DNA from: Streptomyces viridochromogenes
Lineage (GTDB): Bacteria > Actinomycetota > Actinomycetes > Streptomycetales > Streptomycetaceae
NCBI RefSeq assembly: GCF_001270495.1
Contig: NZ_LGUR01000193.1
Span: forward strand, 36,882 to 100,881
Direction: 5' to 3'
Length of the DNA: 64,000 nucleotides
Each line of letters opens with the position of its first letter. The stretch's first letter is position 1. The notes under the pieces were generated by a model, which saw only the letters and a program-made list of their open reading frames with translations, had not been told where the DNA came from and made no database searches. Position numbers and translations under genes: made by a program. Below are positions 27,356 through 35,930 of this stretch, piece after piece.

Positions 27356-27514
27356 GCGTCGCCGTCACCTCCTCATAGCCGTACATCCACTGCTTGCCCC
27401 GCACGGACCGTGGCCCAATCCCAACGAGGAGTGAACGACCGTCATGGGCCCTGTGCAGGCCATAGGCTGGCGGAACCACTAAGACCACTTCTTTTGCAGC
27501 ATCCGGAGACAACG

Positions 27515-28903
27515 GTGCATTTCCACGACTCGATGATCAGCCTCGTCGGCAACACCCCGCTGGTGAGGCTCAACAACGTGACCAAGGGCATCCGGGCGAC
27601 CGTCCTGGCCAAGGTGGAGTACTTCAACCCGGGCGGCTCCGTGAAGGACCGCATCGCCCTGCGCATGATCGAGGCCGCGGAGGAGAGCGGCGCGCTCAAG
27701 CCCGGCGGGACCATTGTGGAGCCGACCAGCGGTAACACCGGTGTCGGCCTCGCCATCGTGGCCCAGCAGAAGGGGTACAAGTGCATCTTCGTGTGCCCCG
27801 ACAAGGTCAGCACCGACAAGATCAACGTGCTGCGGGCCTACGGGGCCGAGGTCGTCGTCTGCCCGACCGCCGTCGATCCCGAGCACCCGGACTCCTACTA
27901 CAACGTCTCCGACCGGCTGGTCCGGGAGACCCCGGGTGCGTGGAAGCCCGACCAGTACTCCAACCCCAACAACCCGCTCTCCCACTACCACTCCACCGGT
28001 CCCGAGCTGTGGGAGCAGACGGAGGGGAAGATCACCCACTTCGTGGCGGGCGTGGGGACCGGCGGGACCATCTCCGGTACCGGCCGCTACCTGAAGGACG
28101 CCAGCGACGGCAAGGTCCAGGTCGTCGGCGCCGACCCCGAGGGCTCCGTGTACTCCGGCGGGTCGGGTCGGCCGTATCTCGTCGAGGGCGTCGGTGAGGA
28201 CTTCTGGCCGACCGCCTACGACCGGACCATCGCGGACGAGATCGTCGCCGTGTCCGACAAGGACTCCTTCCAGATGACCCGCCGCCTCGCCAAGGAGGAG
28301 GGACTGCTGGTCGGCGGCTCCTGCGGCATGGCCGTCGTGGCCGCGCTGGAGGTCGCCGAGCGGCTCGGTCCGGACGACGTCGTCGTCGTACTGCTGCCCG
28401 ACAGCGGGCGCGGCTACCTCAGCAAGATCTTCAACGACGAGTGGATGGCCGACTACGGCTTCCTGGAGGACGAGGGCCCCAACGCGCGCGTCGGCGACGT
28501 CCTCAACGACAAGGAGCACGGCGCCATCCCCTCCCTCGTCCACATGCACCCGGACGAGACGGTCGGTCAGGCCATCGAGGTGCTGCGCGAGTACGGCGTC
28601 TCGCAGATGCCGATCGTGAAGCCGGGCGCCGGCCATCCGGACGTCATGGCGGCGGAGGTCGTCGGCTCCGTCGTCGAACGGGAGCTGCTCGACGCGCTGT
28701 TCACCAAGCGGGCCTCGCTCGACGACCCGCTGGAGAAGCACATGTCGGCCCCGCTGCCTCAGGTCGGCTCTGGTGAGCCGGTCGGCGACCTGATGTCCGT
28801 GCTGGGCACGGCGGACGCGGCGATCGTCCTCGTCGAGGGCAAGCCGACCGGTGTGGTCAGCCGGCAGGACCTGCTGGCCTTCCTCGCCAAGGGCGGGAAG
28901 TAG
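27515..28903 (+). CDS. cbs: Cystathionine beta-synthase
   Basis: 462-residue PLP enzyme joining homocysteine with serine in transsulfuration. The PLP lysine is about K44 in NPGGSVKDRIALRM, the substrate/phosphate loop TSGNTGVGLAI follows, and GTGGTISGTGRYLK binds the cofactor phosphate. The C-terminal third holds a pair of CBS domains (SLVHMHPDETVGQAIEVLREYGVSQMPIV ... PTGVVSRQDLLAFL, in separate blocks), as in eukaryotic and mycobacterial CBS. Start GTG 27515 (MHFHDSMISLVGNTPL) has GGAG seven bases upstream. It stands alone. Confidence 0.93.
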   Translation: MHFHDSMISLVGNTPLVRLNNVTKGIRATVLAKVEYFNPGGSVKDRIALRMIEAAEESGALKPGGTIVEPTSGNTGVGLAIVAQQKGYKCIFVCPDKVSTDKINVLRAYGAEVVVCPTAVDPEHPDSYYNVSDRLVRETPGAWKPDQYSNPNNPLSHYHSTGPELWEQTEGKITHFVAGVGTGGTISGTGRYLKDASDGKVQVVGADPEGSVYSGGSGRPYLVEGVGEDFWPTAYDRTIADEIVAVSDKDSFQMTRRLAKEEGLLVGGSCGMAVVAALEVAERLGPDDVVVVLLPDSGRGYLSKIFNDEWMADYGFLEDEGPNARVGDVLNDKEHGAIPSLVHMHPDETVGQAIEVLREYGVSQMPIVKPGAGHPDVMAAEVVGSVVERELLDALFTKRASLDDPLEKHMSAPLPQVGSGEPVGDLMSVLGTADAAIVLVEGKPTGVVSRQDLLAFLAKGGK

Positions 28904-29360
28904 CGGCAAAGCTGCGGTGAACGGGGCGTGTCCGCGGCGAACTTGCGGTGACCGGGGCCGTTCTGAGCGTCGCGGAACTGGTACGCGCGCGTCACGTTCA
29001 CGCAGCACCCGCTTAACACGGGTCCGGCACATTAGTGGGTGTCGGCAGGGCGGGAGCGGCTCCCCGCCCAGGCCGACAGCGAACGGCGCCAAGGACCTCC
29101 GGAGCGGCTCCCGGACCTCCATGGACGCCTAGGACGCGTAAGCCCGGTCCTGACCCGGCCCGCGTCCCTCGCGGGGACCGCCGTCGTCCCGCCCCCCGGC
29201 AACGGGGGTGCGGCGGTCCCCGCGCATATCTTTTCCGGTCTTTTCCGGCCGACGGCTGGCCGAGGTCCTGGCCGGCACCTCCCCCGCGGCTTCCGCAGCC
29301 TCAACTCCTGGCGGGCACCTGCCTCTCGGCCCCGTCAGGGCCGCCGCCTCAGTGCCTCCG
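28904..29360. other. 457-base gene-free region after cbs
   Basis: I see no convincing gene; short open frames here have poor codon bias. The region contains a large hairpin (29171-29223) followed by T-rich sequence, which is the only clear signal. A CATTAGT (29029-29035) resembles a -10 but has no gene downstream. Confidence 0.5.
29171..29235 (+). terminator. Rho-independent terminator-like hairpin
   Basis: A perfect 13-bp stem GCGGGGACCGCCG (29171-29183) against CGGCGGTCCCCGC (29211-29223), with an inner CCCCC/GGGGG stem, followed by ATATCTTTT. It lies 270 bases after cbs and reads as a terminator on the plus strand. Confidence 0.6.
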
Positions 29361-29801
29361 TCAGTCCTGCCACTTGTCGTCGTCCTTGGCAGACTTGCGG
29401 CGCCATCCCCGGAAGAGGCCGGGGTTGGTGCGGGCCGCCTGGACGACGTTCACCCCGACGATGCCGATCCAGGTGACCAGCAGACCGGAGAGGCCGGCGA
29501 CGCCGCCGCCGATGCCGGACAGCGGGATCGCCACGACCAGCGTGACGATGCCGAAGCCGAAGCGGTCGCCGAAGGAGTCCGTCGGCTTCGGCGACCGCGC
29601 GCCCCGGGCCGCCACCATCTGCTGCTCGGCCAGCTGCCGCCGCAGCCGGCGCTCGACCGCCCCGTCGATGCGCTGGTCGACCTTCTCCATGAACGAGTCG
29701 ACCAGCGCGGACTCGTACTCGTCGCCCAGCTCCCTGCGGGCCTGCAAGGTGGCGTTGAGTTCCTTCTTGAGTTCGGTGTCCCGCGCGTCCATTCCGGTCA
29801 T
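29361..29801 (-). CDS. Hypothetical membrane protein
   Basis: 146 residues. The N-terminal half is charged and helical (DTELKKELNATLQARRELGDEYESALVDSFMEKVDQRID), followed by a basic patch (ERRLRRQLAEQQ) and two membrane helices (FGIVTLVVAIPLSGIGGGVAGL and LVTWIGIVGVNVVQA), then a basic tail. It looks like the actinobacterial integral-membrane proteins with a 'FMEKV(D/E)xxID' motif, of unknown function. Start ATG 29801 is a compromise: the frame is open further upstream, and another ATG lies three codons downstream. Confidence 0.75.
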   Translation of the reverse strand: MTGMDARDTELKKELNATLQARRELGDEYESALVDSFMEKVDQRIDGAVERRLRRQLAEQQMVAARGARSPKPTDSFGDRFGFGIVTLVVAIPLSGIGGGVAGLSGLLVTWIGIVGVNVVQAARTNPGLFRGWRRKSAKDDDKWQD

Positions 29802-29882
29802 GCGATCCACGGTAAGGAAGCGGGGCGACCGCCGCACTGGGGTTAGCCCCCCTGTTCGGCTGGGGGTACACGGCAGACGGCG

Positions 29883-30311
29883 TCACTTCACCAGCCCGTG
29901 CTCCTGCGCGTACGCGCTCGCCACGTCCTCCGGGCCCTTCTTGTCCTTGTCGACCTGTCGGTCGAGCTCGGGTCAGCTGGGCGGTGGTCAGCGTGTTGCC
30001 GAGGCGGGCGGGGGCCTTGCGGACCGTGGAGTCGGCCTTGCGGTCGGCGATGAGGGGGACGACGTGCCGGCCGGGGACGAGGTTCCTGGGGTCCGACAAC
30101 ACCACCCAGTCGTTGGCCTGGATGACGTACCCGATGGAGCGGCGCAGCTCGGCTCCACCATCCGGTTGATCATCCGCAGGGTGGTCGTCTTGCCGCAACC
30201 GGAGGATCCGACCAGGACGGTCACGCCGCCCTCCGGCATGTCCAGGGAGAGATCGTGGACTGCTGTCGTGCCGTTGGGGAAGCGCTTGTGGGCCGTGTCG
30301 GACTGGATCAT
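29883..30311 (-). pseudogene. Remnant of an osmoprotectant (OpuC-type) ABC operon
   Basis: The first 54 codons from ATG 30311 encode a clean ProV/OpuCA start ([19 protein letters not shown], Walker [21 protein letters not shown]). Then the frame changes and [11 protein letters not shown] of the same ATPase appears, directly joined to [16 protein letters not shown]...[16 protein letters not shown]...[11 protein letters not shown], which is the C-terminal end of the matching substrate-binding protein. One extra C then shifts the frame before the final ELDRQVDKDKKGPEDVASAYAQEHGLVK-like tail, whose TGA is at 29883-29885. So a large deletion fused the ends of the operon, and a smaller one and a frameshift followed. 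Confidence 0.85.
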
Positions 30312-30451
30312 GAGATTCCCTTGCCCGGCTGTATAACCTCATGCAGAGTTCTTGTTAGCTGAATAGGCTGTCAACGGGTTGGTGTAAATCCGAAGTAACG
30401 GATGACCGAAGTGCAAGATCGCATGTCCGGGTTGAGGAGAGTTTGGGCTTG

Positions 30452-31981
30452 ATGTCGTCTCGGATCGTGGACACGTCGGGTGTCGCGTCCTCTGGACACG
30501 GCGGCGGGCGCACCGGCCTGGTCGTCCTCGACGGGATCGGGCTCGGCGTCGAGGACGTCGTACGCCTCGCCGTGGGAACCGCGCGGCCGATCCCCGCGAC
30601 CGACGCCATGAAGCGCGCCGAGGAGTCCTGGGACGCCGCCCGTCTCATCGCCGCGACCGGCCGCGTCTACGGCCGCTCCACCGGCGTGGGCGCCAACCGG
30701 AACGAGGGCGTGCCCACCGACGCCGCCGCCGAACACGGTCTGCGCCTGCTGCGCAGCCACGCGGGAGCCATCGGCGCGGAACTGCCCGCCCGGCAGGTCC
30801 GGGCCATGCTCGCCGTACGGGCCAATCAGCTGCTCGCGGGAGGGGCCGGCCTGCGGCCCACCGTCATCACGGCGATGTGCGAGGCGCTGGAGAGCGGCGC
30901 CCACCCGGTCGTGAACGAGTTCGGCTCGGTCGGCACCGGTGACCTCGCGGCGCTCGCGCAGACCGGCCTCGCGCTCGCCGGGGAACATCCCTGGCGCGGC
31001 TCCGGCGCCCCCGAGGCGCAGCCGCTCGACAACAACGACGCCCTCGCCTTCATCAGCAGCAACGCCCTCACCCTCGGCCAGGCGGCCCTGGCCCTGCACG
31101 AACTGCGCGGCCTCGTCGCCGCCACCCAGGTCGTCGCCGCCCTCTCCCTGCTCGCCGTCGACGGCTCCCACGAGGCGTACGCCGCCCCCGTGCACACCGC
31201 CCGACCGCACCGGGGCAGCACCGAGGTCGCCCGCCGGATGCGGGAGCTGATCGGCGCCGAGGACCGGCCGACCCCGCCGCTCGGCCGGATCCAGGACCCG
31301 TACGGCTTCCGCTGTCTGCCCCAGATCCACGGCCCGGCGCACGACGCGGCCGACGCCCTGGAGGAGGTACTGGCGGTGGAGATCAACGCCGCCGCCGAGA
31401 ACCCCCTCATCTCCCCCGAGGACATGGCCGCCTACCATCACGGCGGCTTCTACCAGGCCCAACTCGCCCTCGCCCTGGACCACTTCCGGCTGGCGCTGAC
31501 CCAGGTGGCCCGGCTGTCGACCTCCCGCCTGTCCACCCTGAACGAGCCCGCCTACACCCGTCTGAAGCCCTTCCTCGCCGACCCCGAGCCCGCCTCGTCC
31601 GGCGTGATGATCCTGGAGTACGCCGCCGGGGCCGCCCTCGGTGATCTGCGGGCCTTCTCCGCCCCCGCCTCGCTCGGCCACGCTGTACTCTCCCGGGGCG
31701 TGGAGGAGCAGGCCAGCTTCGCCTCGCTCGCCGCACGGCAGACACTGCGCGCGTGCGGCGCGTACCGTCTGGTCGTCGGCTGTGAACTCGTCGCCGCCGT
31801 ACGGGCGTTGCGCCTGCGCGACCTCCGGCCCGACCCGGAGCTCCCGGTGGGCCGGGCGCTGGCGCTGGCCGAGTCGGTGCTCGACGACGACCTGGCCGAC
31901 CGCCCGCTCACCGATGATGTGACGGCGGCGGCAGCACTGCTGGACCGGTTCACGGACATCTGGAGGGGGAGCGCGGCATGA
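30452..31981 (+). CDS. Aromatic amino acid lyase (HAL/PAL) homologue, atypical MIO site
   Basis: 509 residues, the normal length for histidine/phenylalanine ammonia-lyases. Much of the active site is recognisable: YGRSTGVG (Tyr loop), QPLDNNDAL, the RIQDPYGFRCLPQIHGP block, and AAENPLI. But the tripeptide that normally cyclises to the MIO cofactor (Ala-Ser-Gly in GSVGASGDLA) reads GSVGTGDLA: one residue shorter, with Gly-Thr-Gly at residues 161-163 (30932-30940). It may have low or changed activity, or be a non-lyase. The start is uncertain: ATG 30452 or TTG 30443, with GAGGAG at 30434. The stop overlaps the RpiR gene (ATGA). Confidence 0.88.
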   Translation: MSSRIVDTSGVASSGHGGGRTGLVVLDGIGLGVEDVVRLAVGTARPIPATDAMKRAEESWDAARLIAATGRVYGRSTGVGANRNEGVPTDAAAEHGLRLLRSHAGAIGAELPARQVRAMLAVRANQLLAGGAGLRPTVITAMCEALESGAHPVVNEFGSVGTGDLAALAQTGLALAGEHPWRGSGAPEAQPLDNNDALAFISSNALTLGQAALALHELRGLVAATQVVAALSLLAVDGSHEAYAAPVHTARPHRGSTEVARRMRELIGAEDRPTPPLGRIQDPYGFRCLPQIHGPAHDAADALEEVLAVEINAAAENPLISPEDMAAYHHGGFYQAQLALALDHFRLALTQVARLSTSRLSTLNEPAYTRLKPFLADPEPASSGVMILEYAAGAALGDLRAFSAPASLGHAVLSRGVEEQASFASLAARQTLRACGAYRLVVGCELVAAVRALRLRDLRPDPELPVGRALALAESVLDDDLADRPLTDDVTAAAALLDRFTDIWRGSAA

Positions 31982-32850
31982 GCGCGGACAGGAACACGAG
32001 CGGGGCGGCGCACGGAACGGACAGCCCCGCCGCGCGGCTCCAGGCGCTCTTCGAGGGGCACCGGCTCACCCCGACCCAGCGCCGCATCGCGCACAGTATG
32101 GTGCGGCGGGCCGCCGACGTGCCCTTCCTGTCCAGCGTGGAGCTGGCCGAACTGGCCGGGGTCAGCCAGCCGTCCGTGACCCGCTTCGCCGTCGCCCTCG
32201 GCTTCGACGGCTACCCGGCGCTGCGCAGGTACCTGCGTGAGGTCGCACCCGTGGAGCAGGCGGCCGACGCCGGCTCGTACAACGAGTACCAACAGGCCGT
32301 CGAGGCCGAGATCGAGAACCTCCGGCACCTGGCCGAGGTGCTCGCCGACCCGCGCCCGGTGCAGAAGGCCGGCCGTGTGCTGTCGGCCTCCCGCCCACTG
32401 CCGGTGCTGGGACTGCGCGCCGCCGCCTCCCAGGCGTACGGCTTCGCCTACTTCGCCGCCAAGGTCCACCCGGACGTACGGCTGCTCCACGAGGGCGGCA
32501 CGATGATCCACGACCGTATCGACGCCGCCGTACGGGCCGGTGCGACGGCCCTGCTCTGCTTCGCGCTGCCCCGGCATCCGCGCGAGGTCGTGGACACCCT
32601 GGCGTACGCCAAGGAGGCCGGGCTGACGGTGGTGACCGTGGCCGACTCCGCCTTCGCGCCGGTCGCCAAGGTCTCCGACCTGCTGCTGCCGGCCGCCGTC
32701 GGCACGGGCCTCGCCTTCGACACCGCCTGCGCGCCGATGCTGCTGGGCCGGGTCCTGCTGGAGGCGATGTGCGACGACCTGCCGGACGCGCAGGCGCGGC
32801 TGGAGGAGTTCGACGCCCGGGCGGCGGCTCGGGGGTTGTTCGTCGAATGA
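31978..32850 (+). CDS. MurR/RpiR family transcriptional regulator
   Basis: 290 residues. N-terminal RpiR helix-turn-helix (about 20-100: LTPTQRRIAHSMVRRAADVPFLSS, then ELAELAGVSQPSVTRFAVALGF and GYPALRRYLR). The C-terminal SIS sugar-phosphate-binding domain (about 130-285) has VLGLRAAASQAYGFAYFAAKV and LLCFALPRHPREVVDTLAYAKEAG. RpiR regulators usually sense phosphosugars, but members also control amino acid or hut-type genes. The ATGA overlap with the lyase-like gene says the pair forms an operon, so it probably regulates that gene. Confidence 0.92.
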   Translation: MSADRNTSGAAHGTDSPAARLQALFEGHRLTPTQRRIAHSMVRRAADVPFLSSVELAELAGVSQPSVTRFAVALGFDGYPALRRYLREVAPVEQAADAGSYNEYQQAVEAEIENLRHLAEVLADPRPVQKAGRVLSASRPLPVLGLRAAASQAYGFAYFAAKVHPDVRLLHEGGTMIHDRIDAAVRAGATALLCFALPRHPREVVDTLAYAKEAGLTVVTVADSAFAPVAKVSDLLLPAAVGTGLAFDTACAPMLLGRVLLEAMCDDLPDAQARLEEFDARAAARGLFVE

Positions 32851-32946
32851 GTTCTCCCAGGCGGGTGACTTCTTAAGGCTCGTCTCACGTTCGATGGCTA
32901 GCGTGCGCGCACAGCATCTGGACAGACGTGAGACGGGAGGCGGGAC

Positions 32947-33534
32947 GTGGCACGCGGAGGTGGGCAGGGGCTGGCTCGGGTGGCCGTCGTCGTACGGGCC
33001 GGGGCAGCGCCGTTGTGGTGGCTCGGGGTGTTCGCGGCGGGCATCGGGGTGCTGGCGCCGGGGCTGACGGGACGCCGGATCGGGGTACTGGCCGGGGCGG
33101 CCCTCTTCATCGTCACGACGGCTGTGGTCGCGTACGTCGGCCGCAGGCGGTACACCGACCTGAGCCGTTCGGCCGCCCGCGCCGGCAAGCACGACGTGCT
33201 CCAGGACCGTGCGGTCGCCGTCCGCAACTGGCGCCGGGGTCACCGCTGGTGGCTGCTGCTCGCCTTCCTCGCCGCGCTGGGCAGCGCGTTCGCCGTGCCC
33301 GCGGCGGGCGGGATGCTGCTGGCGGGGTGCGGGACGGGGCTGCGGCTCAAGGCGGCGTGGCTCGGACGGTGGGAGCGGGCCGAGAAGGCCCTGCTGTGGG
33401 TACGGGTCGACTGGCTCGACGGACGGGGCGGGCGGCCCGCGGGCAAGGCGGTCAAGGCATATCGCAGTACGGGCATCGCCGCGGGCGACGCGGCCCCGGG
33501 CGGGACCCGCCGCCGCACCGCGGCGCTGGTGTAG
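32947..33534 (+). CDS. Hypothetical membrane protein
   Basis: 195 residues with about four hydrophobic helices (PLWWLGVFAAGIGVLAPGL, IGVLAGAALFIVTTAVVAYV, WWLLLAFLAALGSAFAVPA, GGMLLAGCGTGL), basic loops (VRNWRRGHR) and a basic C-terminal tail. The GTG start has an excellent GGGAGG eight bases before it. It is not a recognised family, and there is no operon partner: 96 bases separate it from the RpiR gene upstream and the downstream gene is convergent. Confidence 0.8.
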   Translation: MARGGGQGLARVAVVVRAGAAPLWWLGVFAAGIGVLAPGLTGRRIGVLAGAALFIVTTAVVAYVGRRRYTDLSRSAARAGKHDVLQDRAVAVRNWRRGHRWWLLLAFLAALGSAFAVPAAGGMLLAGCGTGLRLKAAWLGRWERAEKALLWVRVDWLDGRGGRPAGKAVKAYRSTGIAAGDAAPGGTRRRTAALV

Positions 33535-33586
33535 CTCAGCCTCTGCACCGGGGCCCTGACAGCCGTGCCCTTGCGGCCGGCGTGGA

Positions 33587-33961
33587 TCAGACCTCCAGGT
33601 CCTCCTCGATCTTCTTCAACTGGTGCCTGGCCATGGCCAGGTTGGCGCGCTTGGCGTCGAGGACCAGGTACAGGAAGAGGCCGTTGCCGCCACGCCCGGT
33701 GATCAGCCGGATCAGGTGGTACTGGTCGGTGAGGGTGATCAGGATGTCCTCGATGCCGCCCTTGAGGCCGAGGTGCTCCATCGTGCGCATCTTGGCGCGG
33801 ACGACGTCGGTGTTGCCGGCGGCGGCGACATTGAGGTCGAAGGTCTTGCTGCCGCCCAGCGTGCCCAGGGCCATCCCGCTGGTGTAGTCGACGAGTGCGA
33901 CCCCGGTCGCCCCCTCGATCGAGGCGAGGCATTCCTTCAGGGTGGTCTCGGTGTTGGCCAT
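33587..33961 (-). CDS. Roadblock/LC7 (MglB-like) domain protein
   Basis: 124 residues making a single roadblock fold: MANTETTLKECLASIEGATGVALVDYTSGMALGTLGG at the start (as blocks), VVRAKMRTMEHLG, IEDILITLTDQYHLIRLI and FLYLVLDAKRANLAMARHQLKKIEEDL. Roadblock proteins dimerise and regulate Ras-like GTPases, as MglB does for MglA and CvnB for CvnD in Streptomyces conservons. No GTPase is nearby. The start with GAGAGGA upstream at ATG 33961 is preferred to an in-frame ATG six codons earlier. It is the last of four closely spaced genes on this strand. Confidence 0.9.
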   Translation of the reverse strand: MANTETTLKECLASIEGATGVALVDYTSGMALGTLGGSKTFDLNVAAAGNTDVVRAKMRTMEHLGLKGGIEDILITLTDQYHLIRLITGRGGNGLFLYLVLDAKRANLAMARHQLKKIEEDLEV

Positions 33962-33975
33962 GACGTGTGTTCCTC

Positions 33976-34491
33976 TCAACTCTCGGTAGTGGTGCGCGTG
34001 TCGGCGGTGGTGGTGCGTGCGGAACGCGCGGTTCTGGTGCGGGTGGGCATGGGTTTGGCGGGCTCCTTGGAGGAGCTCTTGGCGGGGCTTTTGGCGGGGC
34101 TCCTCCTGGGAGGGGGCGCCGCCTTCGCGTCGACGAGTTCGCCGATGCGGGCACCGGCGCGGCGGCCCTCCAGATGCAGCCGGCCGACATTGGCGCCGTC
34201 CTTGGCGAGCAGCGTCAGTACGGCGGTGCGTCCGGCCGCGTACGTGGCGACATAGCCGTCGGCGCCTCGCACGAGCAGTTCGCGGAAGTCGCCCCGGCCG
34301 GTCGCGTCCGCCACCCGCACCGCGACGCCGAGTGCGGCGGCGGTGAGCGCGGCGAGGCCGTCCGGCTCGACGCCGGGGGTGTCGTGGGCGAGGACGAGGC
34401 CGTCCACGCCGGCCGCGAGTGCTCCGGTCAGCTGGGGTACGCGGGCTCTGAGCCGGCGGAACTCGTCGAGTATCGGGGCCTCGGCCGCCAT
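33976..34491 (-). CDS. Roadblock/LC7 domain protein with basic tail
   Basis: 171 residues. Residues 1-115 form a roadblock domain (PILDEFRRLRARVPQLTGALAAGVDGLVLAHDTPGVEPDGLAALTAA as blocks, and ADGYVATYAAGRTAVLTLLAKDGANVGRLHLEGRRAGARIGELVD). The last ~55 residues are a low-complexity Lys/Ser/Thr/Pro tail that could bind nucleic acid or membrane. ATG 34491 has GAGAGGAG upstream; the frame continues open beyond it without a good start. Only 14 bases separate it from the next roadblock gene, so they form one operon. Confidence 0.85.
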   Translation of the reverse strand: MAAEAPILDEFRRLRARVPQLTGALAAGVDGLVLAHDTPGVEPDGLAALTAAALGVAVRVADATGRGDFRELLVRGADGYVATYAAGRTAVLTLLAKDGANVGRLHLEGRRAGARIGELVDAKAAPPPRRSPAKSPAKSSSKEPAKPMPTRTRTARSARTTTADTRTTTES

Positions 34492-34570
34492 CAGGATTCT
34501 CCTCTCGGCGCGGGACCGCTGCGGCGGGCGAGGCACCCCGTCCGGCTCACGGTCCTCGAACGGTTTGCGG

Positions 34571-35359
34571 TCAAAGGGCCTCCAGCGCATCCCTGACCCT
34601 CTTCAGCAGCGCGACATAGGGATCGGCCGCCTCGGGCGGAACGTCCAGGACGGGCGGCGGTGGCTGCGGGGACACCAGCCCCGCCGCGGCCAGCCGCCGT
34701 AGGTGCACCAGCGTGTGGAACGTCGGCCTGCCCAGCTCCCGCGCGATGTCCGCGGCCCGCCGCACGCCGTCCACCTGTTCCAGTACGGCGGCCTGCCGGG
34801 GCGGCACCGCGGGCGCCGCGACCGGGGCGGCGCGGATCAGGGGCGCGCCGTCCGTCGCCGGGTCGGGCCAGATGCGGCGCAGCAGCGCGCGGCGGCGCAG
34901 CGTCTCGCGCTCCAGGGCGGCGACCGGCACGGGATGCACGGAGGCGAGCCAGTGCGCGGTGCCGTAGCGGAAGCGGCCCGGCGTGCTGCTGGGGGCGAGG
35001 GCGAAGTACGCGGCGTCGTACAGGGCGCTCGCCTGCGCCAGCTCCAGCGCGCCCGGCGTGACACCGTGCCGCAGGAGCCGCCCTCCGTCGCCGCTGTCCT
35101 CGGCGTCCCGCCAGTCCTCGGCGGCGAGGGTGCCGTGGGCGGTGAGGAACTCGTCGAGGCCGGGGGCGAGCGGGCTCTCGGCGTGCACCACCCGGCCCTC
35201 GGCGAGATGGAGCGTGCCGTGCTCGCGGTCCAGGACACCGGTGGCCCGCTCCTCCGCGAGCCGGGTCAGCATGGGCGAGACACCGGCCCCCGCCCGCTGG
35301 TGTGCCGTCGCCCGGTCCCGGACCGGCAGACGCGGCGGAGGGCTGTCGACCACGGTCAT
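34571..35359 (-). CDS. PATAN/DUF4388-like plus winged-helix protein
   Basis: 262 residues. The N-terminal ~150 residues resemble DUF4388/PATAN-type modules (MLTRLAEERATGVLDREHGTLHLAEGRVVHAESPLAPGLDEFL in blocks, then YDAAYFALAPSSTPGRFRYG) found in bacterial signalling proteins. The C-terminal part has a winged-helix look (VLEQVDGVRRAADIARELGRPTFHTLVHLRRLAAAGLV). Such proteins accompany roadblock/Ras-like switch systems. ATG 35359 overlaps the stop of the upstream roadblock gene (ATGA), so they are co-translated. Its partner and DNA target are unknown. Confidence 0.7.
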   Translation of the reverse strand: MTVVDSPPPRLPVRDRATAHQRAGAGVSPMLTRLAEERATGVLDREHGTLHLAEGRVVHAESPLAPGLDEFLTAHGTLAAEDWRDAEDSGDGGRLLRHGVTPGALELAQASALYDAAYFALAPSSTPGRFRYGTAHWLASVHPVPVAALERETLRRRALLRRIWPDPATDGAPLIRAAPVAAPAVPPRQAAVLEQVDGVRRAADIARELGRPTFHTLVHLRRLAAAGLVSPQPPPPVLDVPPEAADPYVALLKRVRDALEAL

Positions 35360-35748
35360 CCCAGCACCAGCCGTTCGGCCATCTCGCCGAGCCGGATACG
35401 GGCCAGCGCGAGATTGCCGTCCGCGCGGGCCAGCCACAGGTACAGGAACACGCTGCTGTCGAAGGACGTCGGCACGAACCGCAGCACGTGGTAGCTGTCC
35501 CGGTTGCTGAGGATCACGTCCTCGACGGGCGGATCCCCGGTGTCCGTGCCGTCCGTGGGCCCGAACGCGTGCTGCTCGGCGGCCAGCCGCGCCAGCTCGG
35601 CCGCCTCGGCCGCCGCCGTCTCGTGGTCGCCGCCCGGAGGGTCGCCCACCGTGCCCAGGGCCAGTCCGCTCGTCCAGTCGACCAGCGCGGCGCCACGCGC
35701 ACCGGGCAGCCGCATCGTCTCCAGCAAGCACTCGTCGATTCCGGGCAC
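35356..35748 (-). CDS. Roadblock/LC7-like protein, first gene of the cluster
   Basis: 130 residues with the same layout as the protein ending at 33587: PGIDECLLETMRLPGARGAALVDWTSGLALGTVGDPPGG near the start (in blocks), VEDVILSNRDSYHVLRFV, and SVFLYLWLARADGNLALARIRLGEMAERL at the end. An acidic insertion (ELARLAAEQHAFGPTDGTDTGD) sets it apart. GTG 35748 has GGGAGGGAAG upstream. It is coupled by ATGA to the PATAN-like gene. The first gene of a four-gene unit with three roadblock paralogues. Confidence 0.8.
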   Translation of the reverse strand: MPGIDECLLETMRLPGARGAALVDWTSGLALGTVGDPPGGDHETAAAEAAELARLAAEQHAFGPTDGTDTGDPPVEDVILSNRDSYHVLRFVPTSFDSSVFLYLWLARADGNLALARIRLGEMAERLVLG

Positions 35749-35930
35749 CGTCGCTTCCCTCCCGCCTCGGGGTCCGGCTGAGTGACGGCCAAACTACGCA
35801 ACGTGTGTGCGGCGAGTGAGCGTTCGGGCATTTTCCAGTGGAACATGCGCCGAGTGACTAGGGTGGGTCAACTGACCCTGTTTTCAAGTGACTTGATCGC
35901 GTATGGCCTAGTGCTCCGTGCCGGCCTGCG

